The notes under the pieces: model-generated
Databases searched by the model: none
What the model saw: only the letters and a program-made list of their open reading frames with translations
What the model was told of the DNA's origin: nothing
In this document: piece by piece, positions 8,291 to 17,137 of the stretch
Layout of the letters: each line of letters opens with the position of its first letter
Numbering within the stretch: position 1 is the stretch's first letter
Translations under genes and position numbers: made by a program
NCBI GenBank assembly: GCA_029228645.1
Contig: JAPTHR010000015.1
Location: forward strand, 23,214-87,213
DNA: 64,000 bases
Direction of reading: 5' to 3'
Source of the DNA: Gammaproteobacteria bacterium Milos-ODIII6
GTDB taxonomy: Bacteria; Pseudomonadota; Gammaproteobacteria; Chromatiales; Chromatiaceae

Positions 8291-8431
8291 GTGAGCGAGA
8301 TCGTCCGGGATCTGCATGAGAACCGCCTGCTCGAGGTGACCCCGGAGAACATGCAAGGGCACCTCAAGGCGGGCAAGCACCCTCACCCGCATGCTGAAGG
8401 GCACAGCCACACCGTTCACGGCAGGGACTGA
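8291..8431 (+). CDS. Possible small His-rich protein (doubtful)
   Basis: A 46-codon frame starting at GTG and ending in a histidine-rich tail (KHPHPHAEGHSHTVHGRD). The composition looks like a metal-binding peptide, and the middle (EIVRDLHENRLLEVTPENMQ) looks protein-like. There is no clear ribosome-binding site and no neighbour of related function, so this may be chance. Confidence 0.22.
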   Translation: MSEIVRDLHENRLLEVTPENMQGHLKAGKHPHPHAEGHSHTVHGRD

Positions 8432-8458
8432 AAAAACCGTCGGCATTAGGGCCGGGGC

Positions 8459-10552
8459 TCACGCCGCGCGCAGCATCCCCTGAATATCCACGCCGGAGGC
8501 CGGGCGCCCCGTCAGGTAGCCCTGGATCAGGTCGCAGCCCTGCTCCCGCAGGTAGTCCAGCTGGTGTTCCTCCTCAACGCCCTCGGCCACGATCTGCATG
8601 CCGAGGGCGTGGCCCATGCCGATGATCCCCTGAATGATCGATCGGGCGCTGGGATTGTGCGCCAGGTCGGAAACGAAGCTGCGGTCGATCTTGAGGGTGT
8701 GGAACTGAAACTGGCGCAGGTTGTTGAGCGAGGAGTAGCCGGTACCGAAATCGTCGATCGCAATCCGGATGCCGATATCGTTGAGCTGCTGGAGAATGCG
8801 GTTGACCTCGTTGCTGTGCTCCATCGCAACCGTTTCGGTCAGCTCGATCTCGATCTCCCCTTCGCCGATGCCGTGCGTGTTCATGCGCGAGATCACGTGC
8901 TCGATCAGGCCATGCTGACTGAACTGGTGTCCGGAAAAATTGACCGCTATCGGCACCACGGAGCACCCGGCCTGGCGCCACGAGCGGCTCTGTTCACAGG
9001 CCTTCTCGAGGACCAGTTCGCCGATCGACAGAATCAAGCCGCTCTCCTCTGCCAGGGGTATGAACATACCGGGGGGCACATAGCCCAGGGTGGGATGATC
9101 CCAGCGCGCCAGCGCCTCCACACCGAGCAACTCGCCGCTGAGGGAATCCACCTTGGGCTGGTATGCGAGATGCAGATCGCCGTTCTGCACGGCTGTCTGC
9201 AGTTCCTTGTGCAGGAAGGCCTGCTCCCTCCGCTTCTGACCCGTCCCGACCGAGTAGACACAGGGTTCGGTATTCGCCATCGACAATGCCACCTCGGCGC
9301 GGTCGAAAACCTCTTCCACCCTGTCGGCGGAACGGGTCGCGATCGAGGCGACGCCGACCCGCGTGGCGATGTCGATATCGTAGTCGTCAAACAGATAGTT
9401 GCCGGAGATCCGGTCCTGCACCTCGTGCGCAAAGCGCTGAAGATGCCCTTCTTTCTGAAAGTCATCCCGCGCCACCGCAAAACCGGCATCGCCGACGCGA
9501 CCGACCAGCGGTGCGAACAGACTTGCAGGCATCTCCACTTCATCACCTTCGATCAGCCCTCGCAGCCGTATCGCGTACATATTGACCAACTCCTCGGCAC
9601 GTTGCCTGCCGAGCAGTGCACGCGCGTTCTCCAGGCCGACGATCTCCAGTCGCAACAGGGCCAGCCCGGTCTCGCGGCCCCCCTGGGCACGCACATGTGC
9701 CTGGATCAGCTGACACATCCGCTCCTGGTTCGGAAGCCCGGTGACCTTGTCGTAGTAGGCAAGGCGGTGAATCTCGGCCTCTGCCCGGCGTCGCCCGGTC
9801 AAATCGTGCACCAGCGCGACGATCGCGCTTTCCCCGCCGGGTGCCAGGTACACCTCGTAGTCCCGCTCGCCACCGGATGTTCGCACCGAAAATGCGAACT
9901 CGGCCTGGTTGGCTCCGTCGATGATGGACTGCAGGGCGACGCGCGCGAGTTCATCCGCCGGGGATGGCAGTGCCTCCGCCAACACCCGACCGATCGAGAA
10001 AAGCTGTTCACCCGCGGTCCACCCTTTGCCCGGCAGACGCGCCTCAGTTACCCGGCCTTGCTCGTCCAGGCTGAGCACCGCGTCCGGGATAGCGGACAGC
10101 AAGGCGTCCCTCTGCCCCTTGCTGGCATGCAGCGCCTCGCGCGTGTTACAGGCCCGGATGGTGAAATGGATGCGCCGCCGCAGGATGGACCAGTTGATCG
10201 GCTTGACCACGAAATCGGTGGCCCCAGCCTGATAGGCGGTATCCACGGCCTCGTCATCGTTCAGACCCGTGGCCATGATGATGGGAAGGCCCGCGCCCCG
10301 GGACATGTTGCGAATGCGGCGGCAGGCTTCCAGGCCATCCATGCCCGGCATGCGGATGTCCAACAGGATGGCGTCCACCCGCTCTCGCTCGACAATCGCC
10401 AGCGCCTGCTCGCCGCTGCTGGCCTCGAGTGCTTCGAAACCGGCCTCGTGGAGTGCGAGCCGGGCATAACCGCGCAGTGACTTGTCATCGTCCACCACAA
10501 GCACGCGGCGGACGACGGAGGGCTGGGATTTCACTGCAAGGGGTTCTGACAT
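8459..10552 (-). CDS. Response regulator with PAS, degenerate GGDEF and EAL domains (c-di-GMP phosphodiesterase)
   Basis: A 697-aa cytoplasmic signalling protein. Receiver at about 16-135 with phosphoacceptor aspartate in AILLDIRMPGMDG and lysine in FVVKP. PAS-like sensor at about 155-260. GGDEF-fold domain at about 265-430 whose active site reads VGDAGFA instead of GGDEF, so it is not expected to make c-di-GMP. EAL domain at about 440-690 with VEALARWDHP, LTETVAME, DDFGTGYSSL and KIDRSFV, the metal and loop-6 residues of active phosphodiesterases. The predicted output is c-di-GMP hydrolysis under control of phosphorylation. A sigma-54-type promoter lies 45 bases upstream, with a LuxO-like site 150 bases further. 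This makes it a likely target of the neighbouring sigma-54 regulator, and it could lower c-di-GMP when that regulator is active. Confidence 0.9.
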   Translation of the reverse strand: MSEPLAVKSQPSVVRRVLVVDDDKSLRGYARLALHEAGFEALEASSGEQALAIVERERVDAILLDIRMPGMDGLEACRRIRNMSRGAGLPIIMATGLNDDEAVDTAYQAGATDFVVKPINWSILRRRIHFTIRACNTREALHASKGQRDALLSAIPDAVLSLDEQGRVTEARLPGKGWTAGEQLFSIGRVLAEALPSPADELARVALQSIIDGANQAEFAFSVRTSGGERDYEVYLAPGGESAIVALVHDLTGRRRAEAEIHRLAYYDKVTGLPNQERMCQLIQAHVRAQGGRETGLALLRLEIVGLENARALLGRQRAEELVNMYAIRLRGLIEGDEVEMPASLFAPLVGRVGDAGFAVARDDFQKEGHLQRFAHEVQDRISGNYLFDDYDIDIATRVGVASIATRSADRVEEVFDRAEVALSMANTEPCVYSVGTGQKRREQAFLHKELQTAVQNGDLHLAYQPKVDSLSGELLGVEALARWDHPTLGYVPPGMFIPLAEESGLILSIGELVLEKACEQSRSWRQAGCSVVPIAVNFSGHQFSQHGLIEHVISRMNTHGIGEGEIEIELTETVAMEHSNEVNRILQQLNDIGIRIAIDDFGTGYSSLNNLRQFQFHTLKIDRSFVSDLAHNPSARSIIQGIIGMGHALGMQIVAEGVEEEHQLDYLREQGCDLIQGYLTGRPASGVDIQGMLRAA

Positions 10553-10596
10553 GGGTCTGCGCTCTGGTTTCGGGTAACGGGCCTCAGAACCACCAG

Positions 10597-10612
10597 AGCA
10601 ATTACCAGGCCA
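10597..10612 (-). promoter_or_regulatory. Sigma-54-type promoter for the REC-GGDEF-EAL gene
   Basis: Minus-strand TGGCCTGGTAATTGCT has the invariant GG-N10-GC spacing of -24/-12 promoters. It lies about 45 bases before the start codon and 150 bases downstream of the perfect LuxO-like site at 10763-10779. Confidence 0.6.
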
Positions 10613-10762
10613 ATATAACTAACGGGCGAATAGTGCGCGATATGGCCGACATCTTGTCGCCAAGATACGCTAATTACGGACTATCTGACGTTTCTTGCAC
10701 GCCGGGTAAAGCACCAGCAATATCACTATCCGGGCGTGTTTCCTGCCGCAGACTGCGACAAG

Positions 10763-10779
10763 CTTTGCAAATTGCAAAG
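10763..10779. promoter_or_regulatory. LuxO-like enhancer site, copy 1
   Basis: CTTTGCAAATTGCAAAG is a perfect inverted repeat (8-1-8) that contains TTGCA-N3-TGCAA, the recognised LuxO-binding form. With the G at 10762, 18 bases are identical to the copy at 17041-17058. A degenerate half-site (CCGAATTGCAAAA) follows near 10798. The site lies in the 374-base gap between the sigma-54 regulator gene and the EAL gene; no small gene is evident in that gap. Confidence 0.7.
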
Positions 10780-10926
10780 ACGTGTCGGGAGATGGCTGCC
10801 GAATTGCAAAAACGGACCTCGCAGCAGCGATCGTGGCAGCGGCAGACGGGGTGGCAATGGGTGCGTAACACCACGCGCGTTCGCGGTGGGATTTACAGCG
10901 ACCCGAAAGCCGCGCGGGACGCCGGA

Positions 10927-12399
10927 TCAGGCGGTCTGCTGACCTTCTTGTGGTGCCTCGGCGAGCGCCTTTTCCCAGGCGACGCGCTTGCGGTAGATGG
11001 TCGATGCGCTGATCTCGAGCAGGGCCGCGGCCTTCGGGATATTGCCATCGCAGCGTTCGATGGCGCGCTCGATCACTTCTTTCTCCGCCAGCCACAGGGG
11101 GCGGATACCTGGAGACCCGGCACCTTCCCGATTGTCGGAGTCCGCCATCGGCGGCGCGACAGCGGTTTCCTGAGAGGCCGCCTCGCTTGCGGGCGGAGGA
11201 ATCGCGCCCTGTGACTGCCGGACCGGCATCGGCAGCATATCCAATGCGACCTGCTCACTGTCGTGCAGCACCACCACGTTGCGGATCACGTTTTCCAGTT
11301 CGCGCACATTGCCGGGCCAGAGATGGGCCACGAGGGCATCCGCCGCCCCCTGTGAAATCGCGCGGAAGCTCTTGCCCTCTTCCGTGGCCATGCGACGCAG
11401 CATTTCTCCAGCGATGGCGAGGAGGTCGTCACCCCGCTCACGCAGCGGCGGCAGTTCGATCGGTATCACGTTGAGGCGGTAGTAAAGATCTTCGCGGAAG
11501 CGCCCTTCCCTCACTTCCTGCAGCGGGTCGCGGTTGGTTGCGCATACGATACGGATATCGACCTGCTCCTCGCGCGAATCGCCGACACGCTGGAAGCGGC
11601 CGGTCTGAATGAAGCGCAGCAGCTTGCTCTGCAGGTCGATGTCCATCTCGCAGATCTCATCCAGGAACAGGGTGCCCCCGTCGGCGCGCGTGGCAGCGCC
11701 GTCACGACGCCCGGATGCGCCGGTGAAGGCGCCCTTGACGTGTCCGAAGATCTCGCTCTCCATCAGGTCACGCGGGATGGCGGCGCAATTGAGCGCAACA
11801 AACGGCTTGTCGCGGCGCGGACTCTCTGCATGGATCGCCTCCGCGCACAGTTCCTTGCCGGTACCACTCTCGCCGGTGATGAACACCGTCGCACGACTCG
11901 GCGCTGCGCTCTCGATCACCCGATAGACGGCCTGCATTCCGATCGAGGCGCCCACAAAACCGTGAAAGCGGTCGCGCTCGAAATTCTGCTGATAGGTGTG
12001 CACCATCTCCGAAAGACGGCGCTTGTCGAGCGCATTGCGCACGGTGACCCGCAGGCGGGTCGCATCGAAGGGCTTGGATACGAAGTCCACGGCGCCGAAG
12101 CGCATCGCCTCGATGGCCACGTCGATCGAACCGTGCGCCGTGATGATGATGACTGAACAGTCGATGCCGGATTCGTACACATGCCTGAGCACATCCATGC
12201 CCGGCCTGTCGGGGAGGCGGAGATCCAACAGCATGATGTCGGGCGCGTGGATCTCGAGACGTGCAAGCGCCTCGTCGCCGGTCCCGACAACGTCGACCTC
12301 GTACTGATCCGCACTGAGGTAACTCTGGTAAACCACAGCCAACGATGGGCTGTCCTCGACCAACAGTATCCTTGCTCTCGCAGGCTCGTGCTCATCCAT
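10927..12399 (-). CDS. LuxO/SypG-type sigma-54-dependent response regulator
   Basis: A 490-aa activator. Receiver at about 10-125 with phosphoacceptor aspartate near 59 (MLLDLRLPDRPG). AAA+ domain at about 145-385 with Walker A GESGTGKE, the sigma-54 contact loop GAFTGA, Walker B GGTLFLDEICEM, and the arginine-rich REDLYYRLNVIP. Fis-type helix-turn-helix at about 445-480 (GNIPKAAALLEISASTIYRK). The stretches IESAAPSRATVFITGESG and KLLRFIQTGRFQRVG are closer to LuxO than to NtrC or ZraR. I chose the ATG at 12399: it overlaps the kinase stop (ATGGATGA) and follows GGGAAAG. It is the last gene of a binding protein-kinase-regulator operon. Inferred targets are the four LuxO-like sites in this window. 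Confidence 0.9.
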   Translation of the reverse strand: MDEHEPARARILLVEDSPSLAVVYQSYLSADQYEVDVVGTGDEALARLEIHAPDIMLLDLRLPDRPGMDVLRHVYESGIDCSVIIITAHGSIDVAIEAMRFGAVDFVSKPFDATRLRVTVRNALDKRRLSEMVHTYQQNFERDRFHGFVGASIGMQAVYRVIESAAPSRATVFITGESGTGKELCAEAIHAESPRRDKPFVALNCAAIPRDLMESEIFGHVKGAFTGASGRRDGAATRADGGTLFLDEICEMDIDLQSKLLRFIQTGRFQRVGDSREEQVDIRIVCATNRDPLQEVREGRFREDLYYRLNVIPIELPPLRERGDDLLAIAGEMLRRMATEEGKSFRAISQGAADALVAHLWPGNVRELENVIRNVVVLHDSEQVALDMLPMPVRQSQGAIPPPASEAASQETAVAPPMADSDNREGAGSPGIRPLWLAEKEVIERAIERCDGNIPKAAALLEISASTIYRKRVAWEKALAEAPQEGQQTA

Positions 12400-15300
12400 C
12401 CGACTTTCCCTGCCCGGTAATCTGGTTTGCATCATCGGAGGAGGATGCCAGGTAGTCAAACCGTTCGCGGTAGGCGTTCAGTGTTTTGTGCAATACGTCA
12501 TCGATCCCGGCACCCAGTGAGAGTGCACTATCCGTTCGTCCTTCGCGGCAAGCCGCCTCCACGTCGCGCGCCAGATCCTGTAAACGCGTTGCGCCGAAGG
12601 TGCCGGCACAGCTCTTGAGCGTATGCGCTTCATCCTCCAGCACCGCCAGACCGGCGCTGCCCTGCAACACCTCATTGACCTTGTCGGCGCGTTGCACGAC
12701 TTCCTTTAAGAACATCCGCAGCATGTCCGGTACTGCAGCCGGCGTGACATCGGCAGACAGCTGTTCGATGACCTGCTCATCCAGCAGGGGCAGGCCCGGC
12801 GCCTGATCATCGCCGCGATCGGCCGGACGGTCCGGCCCGGCATCTACGCTTGGCGTGCCAGCCAGGTGGCGGTCGAGGGTGTCCAGCAGGCGCTTTTTCT
12901 CCACCGGCTTGGGGATGAAATCGTCCATCCCTGCGGCCAGGCAACGTGAGACATCCTCCTGCATGGCGTTGGCGGTGAGCGCAATGATGAGAACGTCCTG
13001 TCCACCGGGCAGCGCGCGAATCACCTCGGTGGCCTGCAGGCCATCCACCTCCGGCATGCGCAGATCCATCAGGATGGCGTGGTAGCGATTCGCCTCGAAG
13101 GCGGCGATCGCCTGCGCGCCATTGTTCGCGATATCGACGGCGAATCCGGCGCCCTCGAGCATGGCGCGCGCAACGATCTGATTGGCCGGGCTGTCCTCTG
13201 CCAACAGCAGGCGATGCCCTGCGCCCACTTGCTGCGCGGCTGCCGACACGGGTTCCCGGTTTGTGGATGACGGTGTATCCGCCTGCCCCGGGTCGATAAT
13301 CGCATTCAGGCTCTGCGTGTTCAGCGGCGAGGCGATCAGCGAATCGCACAAGCCCGACACGGCCGCCTGATCGCCGCGTTCCCTTTCCCCCGGGACCAGC
13401 AGCAGACAGCGGCTGACACCCCGCTGCCGGGTTGTTTCCAGCAGCGTGGCCATCGCTGAACTGTCGAGTGTTTCCCCGATCAGAAGGACATCACCTTCAC
13501 GTGCATTCAGCACAACCGGGTCGGAGGGATGTGCAGCGATCGCCAGCTGGCAGTCGTTCCAGGCACAGAAGCGTGCCAGTATCCGCTCCAGGAGGGGCGG
13601 CAGTCCGACGGCAATCAGGGAACACATGCCATCCCTGGGCGGCACCTCGGGGACCGACCCCGGGGTCGCGGCAAATGGCACCTCCACCCAGAAGCTGCTG
13701 CCTTTGCCGGGCTTGCTGTTCAGCCCGATCGCGCCCCCCATGAGCCCCACCAACCCCCGGCAGACCGCGAGGCCAAGGCCGGTCCCGCCGTAGGCGGTTG
13801 CGTCGGAGTTATCCACCTGCTGGAACTCATCGAACAGCCCCGCCTGTGCTTGCGGGGCAATGCCGATACCGCTGTCCTCCACGGTGAAACGCAACAAGGC
13901 GCCTTGCTGGCCCGCCTGGACGGGCTCCACGTAGAGCACGACCGCGCCCTCGGCCGTGAACTTGACCGCGTTGTCCAGCAGATTACCGAGTACCTGGCGC
14001 ATCCGTGGCTGGTCGCCAGTCAATATGTCCGGCACCGCCGGGTGCACGATCGCGACCAGATAAAGCCCCTTCTCCCGGGCGCGCTGCGATACCAGGTGAG
14101 TGGCCTCGTCGACCATCTGCCGCAGGCTGAAATCATTGTTTTCGAGCTTCATCTGGCCGGCTTCGATCTTGGAAAAATCCAGGATCTCGTTGATCAGTCC
14201 GAGCAGCAGCTTGCCGGATGACTCTGCCGTTTGGGCGTACAGGCCCTGGCGTTCGTCCAGGCCGCCTTCGAGTAACAACTCGAGCGAGCCAAGCACCGCG
14301 TTGAGCGGCGAGCGGATCTCGTGACTCATGTGCGCCAGGAAACGGGACTTGGCCTCGGAGGCGACTTCCGCCTTCTGCTTCGCCTCGAGCAGCGCCTGCT
14401 CTTCGGCCTTGCGCTCGCTGATGTCGCGCACGAAGGCGGTGAAGTAAGCCTCCTCGCCGATCCATATTGGCTGCACCGCGAGCTCGACCGGGAAGCGGCC
14501 GCCACCCGCGCGCATCGCCTCGACTTCGATACGACTGCCGAGTACGGGTCCTTCACCGGTCTCGAAGTAATGTTGCATGCCGCGCCGGTGCATCTCGCGC
14601 ATCTCCGGCGGGATAATCAGATCCGCCATGAGATGCCCGATGACATCCTCACGCGAGTAGCCAAACATCTCCTCGGCGACGGCGCTGAATTCCACCACCC
14701 GGTCGTCCCGGTCGACCGTGATCAGACCGTCCAGGTTGGCGTCCACGATGGCCGCGCGCATGATCTCGTTACGGCGCGCGGCCAGCTCGGTCGCCAGCTG
14801 CTCGGTCAGGTCACGCACCAGGCCAACGAACAGGGTGCGCCCTTCCAGACTCATCTCCGAGACCGAAAGGTCCATCGGGAACAGACTGCCGTCTTTCCTC
14901 AGCCCCTGCACCCGCCGCCCGTGGCCGATCACCTTATGCTCGCCGCTCTCGAGGTAGCGCGAGATATACCCGTCATGCAGGGAACGGTCGGGCTCCGGCA
15001 TCAGGCAGGAGACGTTCTGCCCCACCAGCTCAGCCTTCGCATAGCCAAACAGGCGTGCAGCGGCGGCGTTGAGATCGTCGATATGGCCGCGTTCATCGAT
15101 GGTGATGAAACCATCGACCGCGGTATTCAGGATGGTGGAGAGACGCATCTCGCGTTCTGCCAGCTGCACTGCCAGGGCGCGACTCTCCTCCACGCTGCGT
15201 TGCATGCTTCGTTGCGCCGCCGCGAGGCGCGACGACATGTCGTTGAACGCCCTGCCCGTCTCGGCCAGTTCATCCTTGCCCTTGATCTCGACGCGGGCCT

Positions 15301-15883
15301 CGCGGTCGCCCTGGCTGATGGCCCGGGCGGCGCGCGCCAGGCCGTCCAGTCCACGCGTGAGATAGGTGCCCAGCAGCAAGGAGAACAGCGCCACCAGCAC
15401 CATCTCGCCGAGCGCGATGCCACTCAGGTAACGTCTTGCCTGGTTGATCAGCAACGTGGCCCGATCCACCGAGAGACCGAGTTCCACGCGCCCGACATCG
15501 AATCCGCCCTCTCGCATATCGAATGCGACATCCAGGATGCCGTCATCGACCGACGAGAAGTCCGCGTCGCTCTGGAAAGGCCGCCGCAACACGTCTTCGG
15601 GCCCGGCCTCCGCGAGGGTCAGGTTACCCCTGCGGAAACGGACGTAGACCATGTCCGGCGATTCCAGCGCCTGTCGCGCCACGCTGTCGAGACGCGCCAG
15701 GTCGCTGGCGAGAATCGCATCGGCGCTCAGCTGCCCCATCGATTCTGCAATCGTGCTTGCGCGCAGCACCAGCTCATTGCCGCTGGACGCGGTCACATAC
15801 TGCAGACTGCTCCATACCAGCAGGAGCAAAAGCGCGCCCTCGATCAGAGCGACCCCGAGAATGGTCTTTAAGCGAAAAGACAC
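12392..15883 (-). CDS. Hybrid sensor histidine kinase (HAMP-PAS-PAS-HisKA-HATPase-REC-Hpt)
   Basis: An inner-membrane kinase of 1163 aa. Two membrane helices (about 6-30 and 150-175) flank a periplasmic domain of about 115 residues, followed by HAMP. Two PAS domains lie at about 245-365 and 370-490. HisKA has the phospho-accepting histidine near 519 in HMSHEIRSPLNAV. The ATPase domain has N-box LLDNAVKFT, G1 DSGIGI and G2 GGTGLGLAV. A degenerate receiver-like stretch is followed by a true receiver with aspartate near 939 (ILMDLRMPEVDG). An Hpt domain ends the protein, with histidine near 1089 in AHTLKS. This gives a complete His-Asp-His relay able to phosphorylate the downstream sigma-54 regulator. 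It starts at GTG, 12 bases after the restored stop of the binding-protein gene, and overlaps the regulator by 8 bases. In logic it matches LuxQ or SypF. Confidence 0.92.
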   Translation of the reverse strand: MSFRLKTILGVALIEGALLLLLVWSSLQYVTASSGNELVLRASTIAESMGQLSADAILASDLARLDSVARQALESPDMVYVRFRRGNLTLAEAGPEDVLRRPFQSDADFSSVDDGILDVAFDMREGGFDVGRVELGLSVDRATLLINQARRYLSGIALGEMVLVALFSLLLGTYLTRGLDGLARAARAISQGDREARVEIKGKDELAETGRAFNDMSSRLAAAQRSMQRSVEESRALAVQLAEREMRLSTILNTAVDGFITIDERGHIDDLNAAAARLFGYAKAELVGQNVSCLMPEPDRSLHDGYISRYLESGEHKVIGHGRRVQGLRKDGSLFPMDLSVSEMSLEGRTLFVGLVRDLTEQLATELAARRNEIMRAAIVDANLDGLITVDRDDRVVEFSAVAEEMFGYSREDVIGHLMADLIIPPEMREMHRRGMQHYFETGEGPVLGSRIEVEAMRAGGGRFPVELAVQPIWIGEEAYFTAFVRDISERKAEEQALLEAKQKAEVASEAKSRFLAHMSHEIRSPLNAVLGSLELLLEGGLDERQGLYAQTAESSGKLLLGLINEILDFSKIEAGQMKLENNDFSLRQMVDEATHLVSQRAREKGLYLVAIVHPAVPDILTGDQPRMRQVLGNLLDNAVKFTAEGAVVLYVEPVQAGQQGALLRFTVEDSGIGIAPQAQAGLFDEFQQVDNSDATAYGGTGLGLAVCRGLVGLMGGAIGLNSKPGKGSSFWVEVPFAATPGSVPEVPPRDGMCSLIAVGLPPLLERILARFCAWNDCQLAIAAHPSDPVVLNAREGDVLLIGETLDSSAMATLLETTRQRGVSRCLLLVPGERERGDQAAVSGLCDSLIASPLNTQSLNAIIDPGQADTPSSTNREPVSAAAQQVGAGHRLLLAEDSPANQIVARAMLEGAGFAVDIANNGAQAIAAFEANRYHAILMDLRMPEVDGLQATEVIRALPGGQDVLIIALTANAMQEDVSRCLAAGMDDFIPKPVEKKRLLDTLDRHLAGTPSVDAGPDRPADRGDDQAPGLPLLDEQVIEQLSADVTPAAVPDMLRMFLKEVVQRADKVNEVLQGSAGLAVLEDEAHTLKSCAGTFGATRLQDLARDVEAACREGRTDSALSLGAGIDDVLHKTLNAYRERFDYLASSSDDANQITGQGKSDG

Positions 15884-15895
15884 GTACGCCCGCCC

Positions 15896-16764
15896 TCAGT
15901 CCTGTCGTCCAACCGGGATATCGAGCTTCAGTGCACGCACGTCGTCCCAATCCGCATTGGCCGCCGCCTCGAAAAACCCCTGATCTTTAGCCGGGATAGC
16001 AGAGTGGCGGCGTTTTCATCCTCTGCCAGCGCCACTAGCACCTGCCGCACCCGCGCCACCACCTCTGGCTCCAGGCTCGCTTTTGCCGCAATCGCATGCG
16101 GGGTGTAGGCCGGCGTGGTCCACAGCACCCGCAGCTGTTCCCTCACATCTGGCGCGGTCGCATTGAAGGTTCGCAGCACGCCGCCACCGGCCGGAAACAA
16201 CCCTTTCGCGACCGCCTGGTAAACCGAGTCATGCGAGGAAACATAGCGGGATTGGAACCGAATCCCACCCGCCTCGAGGCTGGCGCGTGGAATCACGCTG
16301 GCGGCAAACGCCGCAGGCGCCGGGAAAGCCAGTTGAGCGCCGTTCAACTCGCTCAAGGCCTGAATCGGGGAATCCTTGCGCACCACCAGGATCCCCTGGA
16401 TGCGCTTGTTCGCGGCCCGGGCGACTGCCTGGTAGCCAAGCTCCCCCTCGTTGAACACGGTGAAGTGGTAGGGGTTCATGTAGGCGAAATCATATTCCCC
16501 GACCGCCAGGCGGTCCTCGAAAGTCGGTATGTCCGGCGCGGTGCGGAACACGAAGCGGTAGCCGGTCTTGTCCTGCAGATGGCGCAGCACCGGACCCCAG
16601 GATCGCAACAGGGTGCTGGCCGCCTGTTGCGGCACAACCCCAAATGTCAGGACGCGCTCGCGGTCGGCCGCGGCGGAAGCCTGCGCATGCCACAGGGAGA
16701 TCGCGGCGAGAAGTATCGCGGCAAGGAACCGCAGGGAATGATAAAGGTTTGCATAATTTCGCAT
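15896..16764 (-). CDS. PhnD-type periplasmic binding protein with a -1 frame break near its C-terminus
   Basis: A phosphate/phosphonate-type solute-binding protein (PhnD superfamily). After the signal peptide (residues 1-31, cleavage near AQASA) come TFGVVPQQ, YDFAYMNPYHF and ELNGAQLAFPAPAAFAASV, the ligand-cleft motifs of the family. In the start frame the protein stops at 15928 after an atypical tail. The family-like tail (FEAAANADWDDVRALKL and so on) is encoded in the -1 frame and ends at 15896. The frames cross at GGGTTTT (15976-15970), a canonical X-XXY-YYZ slippery heptamer. The ATG at 16764 is preferred because the GTG at 16800 would lie at or before the start point of the sigma-54 promoter. 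It is the first gene of the kinase operon, so it probably serves as the ligand sensor, as LuxP does for LuxQ, and not as a transporter part: no permease or ATPase is nearby. Confidence 0.8.
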
Positions 16765-16802
16765 GGGTGCGTGGACTGTCGTTGTATGGATACACTTCAC
16801 TA

Positions 16803-16818
16803 CGCAAACATCAGGCCA
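16803..16818 (-). promoter_or_regulatory. Sigma-54-type promoter for the PhnD-kinase-regulator operon
   Basis: Minus-strand TGGCCTGATGTTTGCG has GG-N10-GC and shares TGGCCTG with the EAL-gene promoter. It lies about 39 bases before the ATG at 16764. The LuxO-like site at 17042-17058 is 224 bases upstream, which would make the operon autoregulated. Confidence 0.55.
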
Positions 16819-17007
16819 ACCTCATCGGGGAAGCCCGGAATAGAGCCATCCTGGCTTTCTGAGAGCACGCTCGACGCAAACCCGGTTTATGCCCTGTTTC
16901 AATATGAGCGGCCTACGCCGTCGATTCTGGCGGCACCACCCAGTGCCGCAGAAACGCTGTTTTATTCAGAGCTTCCTTAGCGGCCTCAACTTGCGGATCG
17001 TGAGCCC

Positions 17008-17021
17008 GCAAACCCGTTTGC
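17008..17021. repeat. Inverted repeat next to the LuxO-like site
   Basis: GCAAACCCGTTTGC has 6-bp perfect arms around CC. It sits 20 bases from the LuxO-like site in the divergent control region (16765-17189) and may be a second protein-binding site; its role is unknown. Confidence 0.35.
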
Positions 17022-17041
17022 AGACCAGCAGCCGCAAATCG

Positions 17042-17058
17042 CTTTGCAAATTGCAAAG
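17042..17058. promoter_or_regulatory. LuxO-like enhancer site, copy 2
   Basis: CTTTGCAAATTGCAAAG is identical to copy 1 at 10763-10779 and contains TTGCA-N3-TGCAA. It lies between the divergent regulator operon and the REC-PP2C gene, 80 bases upstream of the sigma-54 promoter at 17138. Confidence 0.72.
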
Positions 17059-17137
17059 CATATCGCCAGGGATGAATCCTTTACTCCCGTTTAGGAATAC
17101 GAATCCTGCCTGGCGGCGGTTTTGCCAGAAACTCGCC

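Noticed and set aside
8564..10480. Very long open frames antisense to the REC-EAL gene, and similarly antisense to the hybrid kinase (14321-15871) and cusA (38035-41745)
   Set aside because: These follow from high GC content opposite real genes; they show no recognisable domains or ribosome-binding sites.
10553..10926. Search for a Qrr-like small RNA after the LuxO-like site
   Set aside because: The sigma-54 promoter there leads directly into the EAL gene and no short transcript with a terminator can be drawn.
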